From Ignavibacteria bacterium UBA5771 (lineage in GTDB: Bacteria; Bacteroidota; Ignavibacteria; Kapaibacteriales; UBA2268): a DNA stretch of 14,890 bases. The stretch spans positions 1-14,890 of the forward strand of contig DIEP01000069.1 of the NCBI GenBank assembly GCA_002418685.1, read 5' to 3'. Made by a program: the position numbers and the translations under genes. The notes beneath the pieces were generated by a model. That model saw only the letters and a program-made list of their open reading frames with translations, had not been told where the DNA came from and did no database searches. This document shows, piece after piece, positions 1-6,945 of this stretch (within the stretch, counting starts at the first letter, position 1; every line of letters begins with the position of its first letter).

Positions 1-282
1 TGAAGAAAAATAATATTATGAAAAAATACTTTTTCATTTTATGACTCCTTTTTTATTTTGTGAAGTTACCTGGTGGCAAGATTTTACTGCCAAATAGATT
101 GGCGACTTAAATTTATAATTTCTCATGTAATTTTTCTTTAATTTGAAACAAATATTTTTTAATAAATTTTTAAAAAATATAATTTTATATTTATTAATTT
201 ATTTCACTTCGCCTTGTTTTACCATTGTGAAGGAGGAGAGAACCCGCTGTTTGTTCAAAAATGAACTGCGTTCCATTTTCCG

Positions 283-317
283 GCTGCAAAGCGCCACACT
301 CGCCGGCTCCTTGCAGC
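283..317. repeat. Inverted repeat inside a GC-richer patch
   Basis: GCTGCAA at 283-289 is perfectly complementary to TTGCAGC at 311-317, with a 21-base spacer. The hexamer CCGGCT also occurs twice nearby, at 280-285 and 303-308. A short hairpin, GTTCA/TGAAC with an AAAA loop, lies just upstream near 253-266. The patch of about 90 bases (roughly 230-320) is visibly richer in G and C than the flanking DNA. It may be the remnant of a mobile or interspersed repeat, but no transposase or flanking duplication is visible. Confidence 0.35.
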
Positions 318-712
318 ATTATCAAATGAATTCTACTTCACAATTTAAAATATATAATTTTATCTTAAAATTCTTATTTCTAAAAAGCGATTTAATTTTC
401 TTTGAAGATTGCGTGTTTATCGGTATTCCAATAAGAAAAAAGAATATCAGTAGTACTGCATTTAAAGCAAAAAACTGCAATGAGTCAAAGTCATCTATTT
501 GTAAGGAATTGCCTGAACTCTTTGTCTGACGCATAATAATATAATTTTCATTACCAACCATACTTTTTTTGCTTTTGCAATTTTACTAATCATTAAAATA
601 AGAAAAAAATAATACAAAATACATAAATACAAAAAATATTTTTAATTAGTAGCACAAATCTCTATATCTATGCAAAAAATCATCGACGGGGACGTCTGTG
701 CTAAAAGTAATT

Positions 713-750
713 AGATTGGTTCGCAAGAGTAGTTCGTTCGGAATGACGGG
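713..750 (-). repeat. Degenerate interspersed-repeat-like segment (left copy)
   Basis: The segment begins AGATTGG, contains TTCG twice, and ends GGAATGACGGG. The reverse complement of 14636-14664 shows the same order of blocks (GAGATTGC, TTCGCAAT, AACGG). Both resemble the widespread bacterial intergenic repeat built around CATTGCGA and AAGCAATCTC. The match is by eye and both copies are decayed. It lies between the end of the symporter gene and the gene-poor left end. Confidence 0.3.
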
Positions 751-764
751 CGAAAATATCAGAA

Positions 765-2141
765 TTATTTCACTTTTCGAATGAATAAACCGCCAATTAA
801 AAATGCAACTAATATTCCGGGTATCATCGGTTCAATATTTGTGACAATTGGACTAACACTGAAGATTGCAGGAATTACAATCCATAAAAATGAAATGAGC
901 GAGGGCAGAAGGAAAATCCAAATTATTTTGCTCCTGTCAATATCATATTTCTTTGTATAGGTTAGGATCGTCGGGAAAATCAGTCCTGGAATTGCAATAG
1001 AAGAGGTTTTATAGATTAGATCAATTGCCGATGGAATAAGCAATGCAAGCACTATTGAAAATATTGAGGTGATAACTAAGCCAATTTGTGTATAGAATTT
1101 AACGGAAAAACGTTTTTTGAAAATTTTAGCTAAGATATCATTTCCGATTGTTGCGGATGAAATAAAGGCGTAGCTGTCTAATGTTGACATAATCACGCTA
1201 AGGATTGCAATCACAAATATTCCTTTATAAAATGGTGGCAGAACTGCGTTGCTCAATTCGGGATAAGCTTTCAATGGTTCAATTCCCAAGATATTTGCGC
1301 GTGCATAGAAGCCTGTGAAAAGCGTGAGCATATCGAATATTATCCAAAAGAATACCGCCCAGAGTAATCCTTTCTTTGCTATTTTTGGAGATTTGACAGC
1401 AGCAGACCGTTGATGAAAGGATGGATCAACAAAAGTCTGCAATGAAATGATAAACCAACCCAAAACGTATTGCCAAGACTTATTTCCCGTTAAAGTAAGA
1501 TGTCCTGCGGGTAATTTATCAAGCATAGTTTGAATACCACCGAATTGCTTCATTGAGAAAATGAGCAAAATGAAGAATCCCGCATACATAACGATAAATT
1601 GAGCAGAATTTGTCCAAATGTCTGCTTTAAAGCCACCCCAAAATAAATATATTAATGAAATTATCGAAACACAAACAATCGAAAGTCCAAGCGATACACC
1701 TGTGAACATTTGGAAAATTATGCCAAGCATTAGCACATACGCTGCGGGTAAAGTAATGATGAGAATGATAATCGATGAAACATTCCCTGCGGTTTCGCCA
1801 AACTTGTGTGCAATTTGTTCGGGCAACGTTCGGAAACCATAATCGCGGATTTTATCTGCAAAAAATAATGCGAAGAGAATTCCTGAAATATAATAAGGAA
1901 TACCAAAGCAAACCCAACCAACAAGACCACTTGAATATATAAACTCACCTACTCCAAGAATATTGCCATACCAAGTAGCAACTATACTTGCAACGAAAAA
2001 CGGTAGCGTAAGTCTGCGGCTTGCAAGGAGAAAGGATTCGTCGTCTGTGCCTGCTTGCTTGCCTTTTGCTTTGAATCCTAAAAAGAGAACTAAGGAGAAA
2101 TATAAAACTATGACGCAAATATCAATTGGAGTAAGATTCAC
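765..2141 (-). CDS. Sodium:solute symporter (SSS family)
   Basis: Predicted inner-membrane secondary transporter of the solute:sodium symporter family, using the sodium gradient to import a substrate that cannot be read from the sequence. The 458-residue protein is almost entirely hydrophobic, with about a dozen or more membrane segments starting at residues 5-22. The family signature is visible as GGFKADIWTNSAQF at residues 169-182. A conserved HQRSAAVKS-like loop lies near 243-251, and STLDS at 319-323 in a membrane helix matches the region contributing the Na2 sodium site in this family. The start is GTG at 2141, whose GTGA overlaps the holA stop by 4 bases. This implies translational coupling as the last gene of the operon. 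Length is slightly short for the family (commonly 480-550), but both ends look complete. The family call is firm; substrate unknown. Confidence 0.93.
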   Translation of the reverse strand: MNLTPIDICVIVLYFSLVLFLGFKAKGKQAGTDDESFLLASRRLTLPFFVASIVATWYGNILGVGEFIYSSGLVGWVCFGIPYYISGILFALFFADKIRDYGFRTLPEQIAHKFGETAGNVSSIIILIITLPAAYVLMLGIIFQMFTGVSLGLSIVCVSIISLIYLFWGGFKADIWTNSAQFIVMYAGFFILLIFSMKQFGGIQTMLDKLPAGHLTLTGNKSWQYVLGWFIISLQTFVDPSFHQRSAAVKSPKIAKKGLLWAVFFWIIFDMLTLFTGFYARANILGIEPLKAYPELSNAVLPPFYKGIFVIAILSVIMSTLDSYAFISSATIGNDILAKIFKKRFSVKFYTQIGLVITSIFSIVLALLIPSAIDLIYKTSSIAIPGLIFPTILTYTKKYDIDRSKIIWIFLLPSLISFLWIVIPAIFSVSPIVTNIEPMIPGILVAFLIGGLFIRKVK

Positions 2142-3199
2142 GAGTGAGATTGCCCTGGAATAATTTTAATTAACATATTCAGCATAATTGCGAGATTATC
2201 GCCACCACTTGATTTCAGCAGTTCATCTGCTTCTTGCAATGCTTTCAAGGACGCCACAATTTGAGAGAACTTATATTTTCTTGCTGCTAATATATAGTCA
2301 TCAAAAAAGTAAGGCGATATCCCAATTTGACTCGCTAAAGTAAATTTATTCTCATTCAAATTTAATTCAGTTAGTTTAAGTAAAATCAAGAAGAATTTCT
2401 GTAAAACGGATAGAATCAGCATTTCCTGTCTTTCAATTGAGAGAATTTTCAAGAGAATATTGATTGATTTTTGCAAATCCATTGCTCCAACTGCTTGCTG
2501 CAAATCAAAGACGGTATTGCCTTTGCTTAAACCCGTTAATTCCATTACGTCTTGAGCAGAAACTGTTTTTTTGCTGCCAAGAAACAAGGTTAATTTTTCA
2601 ATTTCATTACTTAAACTGCGAAGACTATCCCCCGCCATAGAATTAAGTAATTCAATTGCATCAGCGGGAGCTTTCAATCCATTTTTAGATAATCTTTCTG
2701 CAATCCATTTTGGATAATCGCGGGACCAAACTTTTGGAAATTCAAAAAAAGAATGCTTATCAAGAATTATATTATATGGGAAAGGCATATTAGACGGCTT
2801 GCTTGTAGATTTTTTGGTATATCCATTAAGATTAGTGCTCATAGTTTCCAGGATCAAAGTAGTTGCGGGATTTGGATTCAATAAATATTTTCCGAATGGA
2901 GAGTCTTCAGGACTCTTTTTACCTTTTGCCTTTGGCAAAGATTTCTCGAAATTTCTGACAACAATAAGATTACGTTCTGCAAGCAAACTATATGAACTCG
3001 CCAAATCAGCTAAATCTGCCAAATCTGTATTTTCACCATCATATAAATTATAATTGATTTTTTGCTCATCATTTTTGAGCATTGCATTGAGAAGATTTTG
3101 GATAAATTCGTCGATTAAGAATTCTTCCTCTCCAAACACTAATATAATTGGAGGAGGGTTCAATATGTCGATTTTATTTTTCATTTGAAGTTTACTCAT
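2138..3199 (-). CDS. holA: DNA polymerase III, delta subunit
   Basis: Delta subunit of the clamp loader, which opens the beta sliding clamp and helps load it at primed DNA during replication. At 353 residues the length fits the family (about 330-350). The N-terminal domain starts with the expected ILVFGEEEFLIDEFI (residues 18-32). The usual long, weakly conserved helical body follows, with a C-terminal collar-like region (QEMLILSVLQKFFLILLKL). Residues in the first domain include a three-fold DLA repeat (DLADLADLA), encoded by three near-identical 9-base units at 3000-3026. The start at 3199 is ATG; a second ATG five codons later is possible, and there is no clear ribosome binding site. The gene begins 6 bases after the HD-GYP stop and overlaps the symporter start by 4 bases. 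Delta subunits diverge strongly, so the call rests on the N-terminal motif, length and overall pattern. Confidence 0.85.
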   Translation of the reverse strand: MSKLQMKNKIDILNPPPIILVFGEEEFLIDEFIQNLLNAMLKNDEQKINYNLYDGENTDLADLADLASSYSLLAERNLIVVRNFEKSLPKAKGKKSPEDSPFGKYLLNPNPATTLILETMSTNLNGYTKKSTSKPSNMPFPYNIILDKHSFFEFPKVWSRDYPKWIAERLSKNGLKAPADAIELLNSMAGDSLRSLSNEIEKLTLFLGSKKTVSAQDVMELTGLSKGNTVFDLQQAVGAMDLQKSINILLKILSIERQEMLILSVLQKFFLILLKLTELNLNENKFTLASQIGISPYFFDDYILAARKYKFSQIVASLKALQEADELLKSSGGDNLAIMLNMLIKIIPGQSHS

Positions 3200-3205
3200 T
3201 ATTAA

Positions 3206-4111
3206 TTATGCAATCACAAGAATTTTCATTGGCAATTCATCATTTTCTGCAAATCTTATTAAGGCTCTTATTGTATCTTCGGTTAAAGTATCACCACGCG
3301 CAGCAATCAAAATCCCAAGACTATTGAAATAATCATCGGCAATAACCATACCTGGCGTCAATCTATTTACAGGAAGCCGCAGAACTGTGCGTTCGCCCAA
3401 TTGCTTGCGTTCCATAGTCTCAATTTCGATTAAAGTATCAACAACTTTTGTATCAAAAAGAATACCCCGCTTTTTATATAAATAATTCATTACGGAATTG
3501 AATTTGCTCTTTGTTGTTTCCAAGATGGAACTTGTGCTTGTAGCTTGGATGGGGTTGTTCATTCGAGATGCAATTGATTTGCGTTTATAAATAAAGTTAT
3601 TATAAACATCAACAACGCCAATGATTTTTGCTCCTCTATGAATTTTTTCTTCTGTTAAATGCTGGGGAAATCCGCTCCCGTCAAGTCTTTCGTGGTGTTG
3701 ATAAATTATTCTTCTGATTTCTCTATAATGCTGATTTGCACTTAAAATATTATTTGCAATTTCGGGATGCATTGTATAAATTTGATACTCATTCGGGTTC
3801 ATTTCCTGACTAGTCTTAAACAGCAAAGCATCGCTAAAACCGATTTTCCCAATATCGTGCAAGAGTCCTGCAATTCGAATTTCTGTGATACTTTCATCAC
3901 GAATTCCAAGCTGTTCTGCAATCATTACGGATTTTTCTGCAACAAATCGGGAATGGCTTCCATCATAATATTTTTCGGTTAATTGGATAAGTTTGGCAAG
4001 TATTTCTATGTTAGTTAAAAATTCTTGCGATAATTCATTATATAAATCTTCGATTAGCGAATCTTTATCATCCTGATTAATTTTATCATCTATATTATCT
4101 ATATTTTCCAA
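3206..4111 (-). CDS. HD-GYP domain phosphodiesterase-like protein
   Basis: Probable cytoplasmic HD-GYP hydrolase, the family that degrades cyclic di-GMP and related cyclic dinucleotides. The 301-residue protein has an acidic N-terminus (1-30) and then the HD-GYP core: HSR at 53-55, the metal-binding HD pair at 85-86 in GLLHDIGKIG, H115, HHE at 139-141, and DGSGFP at 144-149. The signature is thus GFP rather than GYP, but all metal ligands that can be checked by eye are present. After the core comes a C-terminal module (about 247-301) with L-PGM and later GD-L-T, similar to the end of the response regulator at 8095-9315. No sensor or receiver domain is attached. The start is TTG at 4111, backed by an AAAGGA site; no ATG occurs before residue 63. 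It overlaps the upstream adenosyltransferase gene by 13 bases. Substrate specificity is inferred from family only. Confidence 0.9.
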   Translation of the reverse strand: MENIDNIDDKINQDDKDSLIEDLYNELSQEFLTNIEILAKLIQLTEKYYDGSHSRFVAEKSVMIAEQLGIRDESITEIRIAGLLHDIGKIGFSDALLFKTSQEMNPNEYQIYTMHPEIANNILSANQHYREIRRIIYQHHERLDGSGFPQHLTEEKIHRGAKIIGVVDVYNNFIYKRKSIASRMNNPIQATSTSSILETTKSKFNSVMNYLYKKRGILFDTKVVDTLIEIETMERKQLGERTVLRLPVNRLTPGMVIADDYFNSLGILIAARGDTLTEDTIRALIRFAENDELPMKILVIA

Positions 4112-4644
4112 ATTTTTTCCTTTATATTTAATTTAAGATTAACATATCTTGCGGCAACAAATAAATAATCAGCAAGACGATTAATAAATTTGATAATATT
4201 TAAGTTGATTTCTTCGCTATCCCCAAGAGCGACAATCCGACGTTCAGCACGGCGAGCCACGGTTCTTGCAAGATTAAGATAAGCCGAGAGCTGCGATCCA
4301 CCCGGCAAGATAAAATTCCGCAATTCAGGAAGTTCCTTATCATAATCATCTATTAATTTTTCGAGATAACTAATATCATTTTCATCAATTCTCTTAATTT
4401 TGTTATCCATTGGAGATTCGAAAGGCGTTGCCAAATCGCTACCGACTTGAAAAAGCAAATTCATAATCTTTTCAATATCTAATTTTATAGAATCAGGAAA
4501 ATCGTAAGTCATCACGATTCCAAGCACAGAATTCAATTCATCTATTGTTCCATACGCTTCCACTCTTATATTATTTTTCGGTATCCTTTGAGGAGAGTTT
4601 AAAGAAGTTTTGCCACTATCTCCTGTTTTTGTATAAATTTTCAT
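4099..4644 (-). CDS. Cob(I)alamin adenosyltransferase, PduO type
   Basis: Corrinoid adenosyltransferase that transfers the adenosyl group of ATP to cob(I)alamin to make coenzyme B12, a cytoplasmic trimer in this family. Residues 5-15 carry the ATP-binding TKTGDSGKTSL motif. EAYGTIDELNS follows at 29-39. FILPGG at 111-116 leads into the conserved ARTVARRAERR (126-136), and the C-terminal helix has RLADYLFVAARYVN. The 181-residue length fits the family. I start at the ATG at 4644, because the protein then begins MKIYTKTGD as is typical. A TTG nine codons upstream (4671) is possible but adds an uncharacteristic tail. It is the first gene of the minus-strand operon and shares a 57-base divergent region with the YmdB-type gene. 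No cobalamin riboswitch fits in that gap. The presence of this enzyme suggests the cell has at least one adenosylcobalamin-dependent enzyme elsewhere. Confidence 0.94.
   Translation of the reverse strand: MKIYTKTGDSGKTSLNSPQRIPKNNIRVEAYGTIDELNSVLGIVMTYDFPDSIKLDIEKIMNLLFQVGSDLATPFESPMDNKIKRIDENDISYLEKLIDDYDKELPELRNFILPGGSQLSAYLNLARTVARRAERRIVALGDSEEINLNIIKFINRLADYLFVAARYVNLKLNIKEKIWKI
4118..4123 (-). promoter_or_regulatory. Ribosome binding site supporting a TTG start
   Basis: On the minus strand, AAAGGA lies 6 bases before the TTG at 4111. As most genes in this window have poor Shine-Dalgarno signals and no upstream or early ATG exists in frame, this site decides the start of the HD-GYP gene. 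It sits inside the last codons of the preceding adenosyltransferase gene. Confidence 0.5.
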
Positions 4645-4701
4645 AATTTTGCTTTTTCTTGGTTTAGACAAAAAACTAAATTACTAAATTTTGAATTGAT
4701 T
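4645..4701. promoter_or_regulatory. Divergent intergenic region, likely promoters both ways
   Basis: Only 57 bases separate the minus-strand operon start (ATG at 4644) from the plus-strand YmdB-type start (ATG at 4702), so promoters for both directions must lie here or in the flanking coding DNA. No confident -10/-35 or Bacteroidota-type -33/-7 pair can be picked out. A perfect tandem 8-base repeat, ACTAAATT twice (4675-4690), sits close to the plus-strand start and could be an operator or chance in AT-rich DNA. Confidence 0.35.
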
Positions 4702-5514
4702 ATGATAACAAAAATCAATCTACTCTTTATCGGAGACGTTGTTGGTGAAGACGCTCTTGGCTTTTTGAGGGATAATTTAGAAATTCTCAGGACAAAATAT
4801 AAATCAAATTTTATAGTTGTCAACGGTGAAAACATAAAGGAAGGCAAAGGTATAACTGACGTTGAAGCCAATATGCTTTTTGCTAATGGCGTTAATGTCA
4901 TCACAACAGGTAACCACGTTTGGGACAATTGGAAGGCACGCCCATTATTAACGAGAGACTCAAGGGTTTTGCGACCATTGAATTACCCACCCAATAATCC
5001 CGGATTTGGCTATACGATTATCGATTTAGAACCCCAGACAAGCATAGCCGTTATGCAATTACAAGGACGGTCTTTAATGTCTCCAATAGATTGTCCATTT
5101 CGAACAGCAGATTATTTTCTTAAATCAATTCGAGAAAAGACACAGAATATTATTCTTGATTTCCATGCTGAGACAACAAGCGAAAAGATTGCTCTTGCAT
5201 GGTATCTTGATGGTAAGGTTTCTGCAATGATCGGGACCCATACTCATATTCAAACAAATGATGCTCAAATCCTTCCAAATGGCACTGCCTACATAACAGA
5301 TGTTGGAATGACAGGACCATATAATTCCGTTATTGGTATGAACAAAGATACATCAATTAAACGCTTTTTGTTGCAAACACCACAGAAATTTGAGCTTGCA
5401 AAGGGAGATTTGCGAATTTGCGGAGCCAATGTGGAAATTGACACGCTCACTCATCAAGCAATGAGTATTCAACAATTTACATATCCCGAATTCCAAAAAG
5501 TAGCCTTTATGTAG
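4702..5514 (+). CDS. ymdB: YmdB/TIGR00282-family metallophosphoesterase
   Basis: Cytoplasmic binuclear-metal phosphoesterase; characterised relatives hydrolyse 2',3'-cyclic nucleotides, and in Bacillus subtilis YmdB affects biofilm formation and motility. The protein (270 residues from this start) keeps the whole metal set by position: D12 in FIGDVVG, E43-N44 in VVNGEN, N71-H72 in TTGNHVWDNW, H155 in DFHAETTSEK, and H180/H182 in GTHTHIQT. The family hallmark DVGMTGPYNSVIGM follows. Length matches the family (about 260-280). I choose the ATG at 4702; a TTG two codons earlier (4696) would give an equally plausible protein, and neither has a clear ribosome binding site. It stands alone on the plus strand, divergent from the adenosyltransferase operon. 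The link with the neighbouring HD-GYP gene, both cyclic-nucleotide hydrolase families, is suggestive but unproven. Confidence 0.95.
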   Translation: MITKINLLFIGDVVGEDALGFLRDNLEILRTKYKSNFIVVNGENIKEGKGITDVEANMLFANGVNVITTGNHVWDNWKARPLLTRDSRVLRPLNYPPNNPGFGYTIIDLEPQTSIAVMQLQGRSLMSPIDCPFRTADYFLKSIREKTQNIILDFHAETTSEKIALAWYLDGKVSAMIGTHTHIQTNDAQILPNGTAYITDVGMTGPYNSVIGMNKDTSIKRFLLQTPQKFELAKGDLRICGANVEIDTLTHQAMSIQQFTYPEFQKVAFM

Positions 5515-5742
5515 AGCAAATATTTTAAGATCTATTTTTTAAAAAATAATAATTTTTATGTTTTATTCTCTTTTTAGATAGTCCTGATTGACATTGGAAT
5601 CGAGCGTTGCAATGTGCCCTTTTTCAGTATGACTACTGGTAATGATTTTCACTTTCTTTATAAAAAAAGCACATAATAATTACCTCATAAACATTAGGAA
5701 GTAATTATTATGTGCAAAAAAGTATAACTACAAAAAGTTATA
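5515..5742. other. Convergent intergenic region between ymdB and the synthase
   Basis: The region carries the minus-strand terminator at 5669-5715. For the plus-strand gene there is only weak terminator evidence: a self-complementary ATTTTTTAAAAAAT (5534-5547) with no loop, and a 6-bp inverted repeat, ACATTG (5591-5596) with CAATGT (5610-5615), followed by GCCC and five T. No coding potential or RNA gene was seen. Confidence 0.45.
5669..5715 (-). terminator. Rho-independent terminator, minus strand
   Basis: Two perfectly complementary 15-base arms, GCACATAATAATTAC (5669-5683) and GTAATTATTATGTGC (5701-5715), flank a 17-base loop. On the minus strand the hairpin is followed at once by seven T (5668-5662), 28 bases after the synthase stop at 5743. 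On the plus strand it is followed by A residues, so it is directed at minus-strand transcription. A second small inverted repeat (TATAACT 5723-5729, AGTTATA 5736-5742) lies between it and the stop codon. Confidence 0.8.
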
Positions 5743-6933
5743 TTAAATCAAGTTTAATTCCTTACCGACTTCGGTAAATATCTTAAATATTTCATCAAGA
5801 TGTTCCTTTTTATGAGTGCTCATATATGATGTTCTCAGCATACTCATATTAGGAGGGACGCCAGGAGGAACAAATGCATTCACAAATACTCCTCTGTCGA
5901 AAAGTTTCCGCCAAGCATACATCGCTTTATCCATATCTCCGATAATCACAGGAACTATTGCAGATTCATTTTCGATAATATTGAATCCATCCTCCTTAAA
6001 TAATTTTCTCATATATTTAACATTATCCTGTAATTGCTGAACAAGTTCGGGTTGCTCTTCAAGAATATTCAATGCTTCCAATGCAGAAGCAGCAGAGGCG
6101 GGTGTCGGGCTTGCGCTGAATATCAAAGCAGGAGAATTATGTTTCAAATAATTGATAACTCGTTCAGGTCCTGCAATAAATCCCCCTAATGAAGCAAATG
6201 TCTTTGAGAAAGTACCCATAATTAAATCGGTTTGATCAGTAACTCCCCAGTAGCTTGATGTTCCTCTCCCTCCTTCTCCGATGACGCCAATAGCATGAGC
6301 ATCGTCGACAAGAACTCGCGCACCATATTTGTGTGCAATTTCCAAGATTGCAGGAAGATTTGCAACCTCGCCTGTAACAGAAAAAACACCATCAGTGACT
6401 ATAAGTTTCCCCGCACTATCCGGAATTCGTTTGAGAATCTCTTCCAAATCTTGCATATCGTCATGCTTAAAACGAACAAATTCCGCGAATCCACCTTTTG
6501 CCATCATACAACCATTTACTATGCTTGCATGATTTTCTTTATCAGAAATCACATATTCGCCACGCTGCACTAATGTTGAAATTGTTCCAAGTGGGGTTTG
6601 ATACCCTGTACTGAACAATAATACTGCCTCTTTACCAATAAATTTTGCAAGTTTTGCTTCAAGTTCATTATGAAGATCAAGTGTCCCTGTTAAATATCTT
6701 GAACCCGAGCAACCAGTTCCATATTTGTCTATTGCTTTTTTTCCTGCTTCCTTGACCCGTGGATTTGCAGTTAACCCCAGATAATTGTTCGAGCCTGCCA
6801 TTATAAAACGGCGACCCTCAATATATACTACTGGACCTTCATTTGCTTCCAGTACGTGAAAATACGGATATAGACCTGCTTTCTTAACCTCATCTGCTTT
6901 TGTGAATTCTACACATTTTTGAAATAAATCCAA
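5743..6933 (-). CDS. Alpha-oxoamine synthase, serine palmitoyltransferase-like
   Basis: Pyridoxal-phosphate enzyme that condenses an amino acid with an acyl-CoA and releases CO2. Family members are serine palmitoyltransferase (SPT), 2-amino-3-ketobutyrate CoA ligase (Kbl) and BioF. In the 396-residue form (TTG at 6933), SNNYLGLT and GTGCSGSRYLTGTLDLH are intact. H135 (DKENHASI) stacks on the cofactor, D210 and H213 (VDDAHAIG) bind it, and K244 in GTFSKTFASLGGF forms the Schiff base. The N-terminus (DLFQKC...ADEVKKAGLYPYFH) and the GTFSK-ASLGGF context look most like bacterial SPT, which would make it the first step of sphingolipid synthesis; Kbl-type activity cannot be excluded. The chosen TTG has a strong GGAGGT site; a TTG at 6945 touching the upstream stop would lose it. 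It follows the MGMT-like gene and ends at a strong terminator. Confidence 0.9.
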   Translation of the reverse strand: MDLFQKCVEFTKADEVKKAGLYPYFHVLEANEGPVVYIEGRRFIMAGSNNYLGLTANPRVKEAGKKAIDKYGTGCSGSRYLTGTLDLHNELEAKLAKFIGKEAVLLFSTGYQTPLGTISTLVQRGEYVISDKENHASIVNGCMMAKGGFAEFVRFKHDDMQDLEEILKRIPDSAGKLIVTDGVFSVTGEVANLPAILEIAHKYGARVLVDDAHAIGVIGEGGRGTSSYWGVTDQTDLIMGTFSKTFASLGGFIAGPERVINYLKHNSPALIFSASPTPASAASALEALNILEEQPELVQQLQDNVKYMRKLFKEDGFNIIENESAIVPVIIGDMDKAMYAWRKLFDRGVFVNAFVPPGVPPNMSMLRTSYMSTHKKEHLDEIFKIFTEVGKELNLI

Positions 6934-6937
6934 TGTT

Positions 6938-6943
6938 ACCTCC
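6938..6943 (-). promoter_or_regulatory. Strong ribosome binding site, defines the TTG start
   Basis: GGAGGT on the minus strand, followed by AACA and then TTG at 6933-6931. It is the best Shine-Dalgarno match seen in the window and favours the start at 6933 over the TTG at 6945, which would put this site inside the coding sequence. It lies immediately after the MGMT-like stop codon (6948-6946). Confidence 0.7.
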
Positions 6944-6945
6944 AA

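Larger units (their letters stand above)
1..764. other. Gene-poor AT-rich region with no convincing CDS
   Basis: No reading frame here looks like a real gene. A TTG-started frame on the plus strand (143-529) and an ATG-started frame on the minus strand (322-561) overlap each other in antisense, are composed of residues typical of AT-rich noncoding DNA, and match no family I recognise. The stretch holds a GC-richer patch around 230-320, a 7-bp inverted repeat (TAGCACA at 650-656, TGTGCTA at 697-703), and a degenerate repeat-like segment near 713-750. A 4-bp GC stem (685-688 with 693-696) is followed on the minus strand by a run of six T (679-674). It could be a weak terminator for the symporter operon that ends at 765, but I cannot support that strongly. 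Confidence 0.6.

Noticed and set aside
143..529. 128-residue open frame with a TTG start on the plus strand
   Set aside because: It has no ribosome binding site, no recognisable family, a composition expected of translated AT-rich noncoding DNA, and it runs antisense to another equally weak frame.
322..561. 79-residue ATG frame on the minus strand with one hydrophobic stretch
   Set aside because: A single possible membrane segment is the only positive sign. It overlaps the frame above, has no ribosome binding site, and its composition follows the A/T bias. A small membrane protein is possible but unsupported.
674..696. Terminator for the symporter operon (GACG/CGTC stem, then six T on the minus strand)
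   Set aside because: The stem is only 4 bp, with 5 unpaired bases before the T-run; too weak to list as a terminator.
4645..4701. Cobalamin riboswitch ahead of the adenosyltransferase gene
   Set aside because: The 57-base gap is too short for the roughly 200-base element, and no B12-box-like sequence is visible.
5534..5547. Terminator after ymdB (self-complementary ATTTTTTAAAAAAT)
   Set aside because: It leaves no loop and contains no G or C, so it would not form a stable RNA hairpin.
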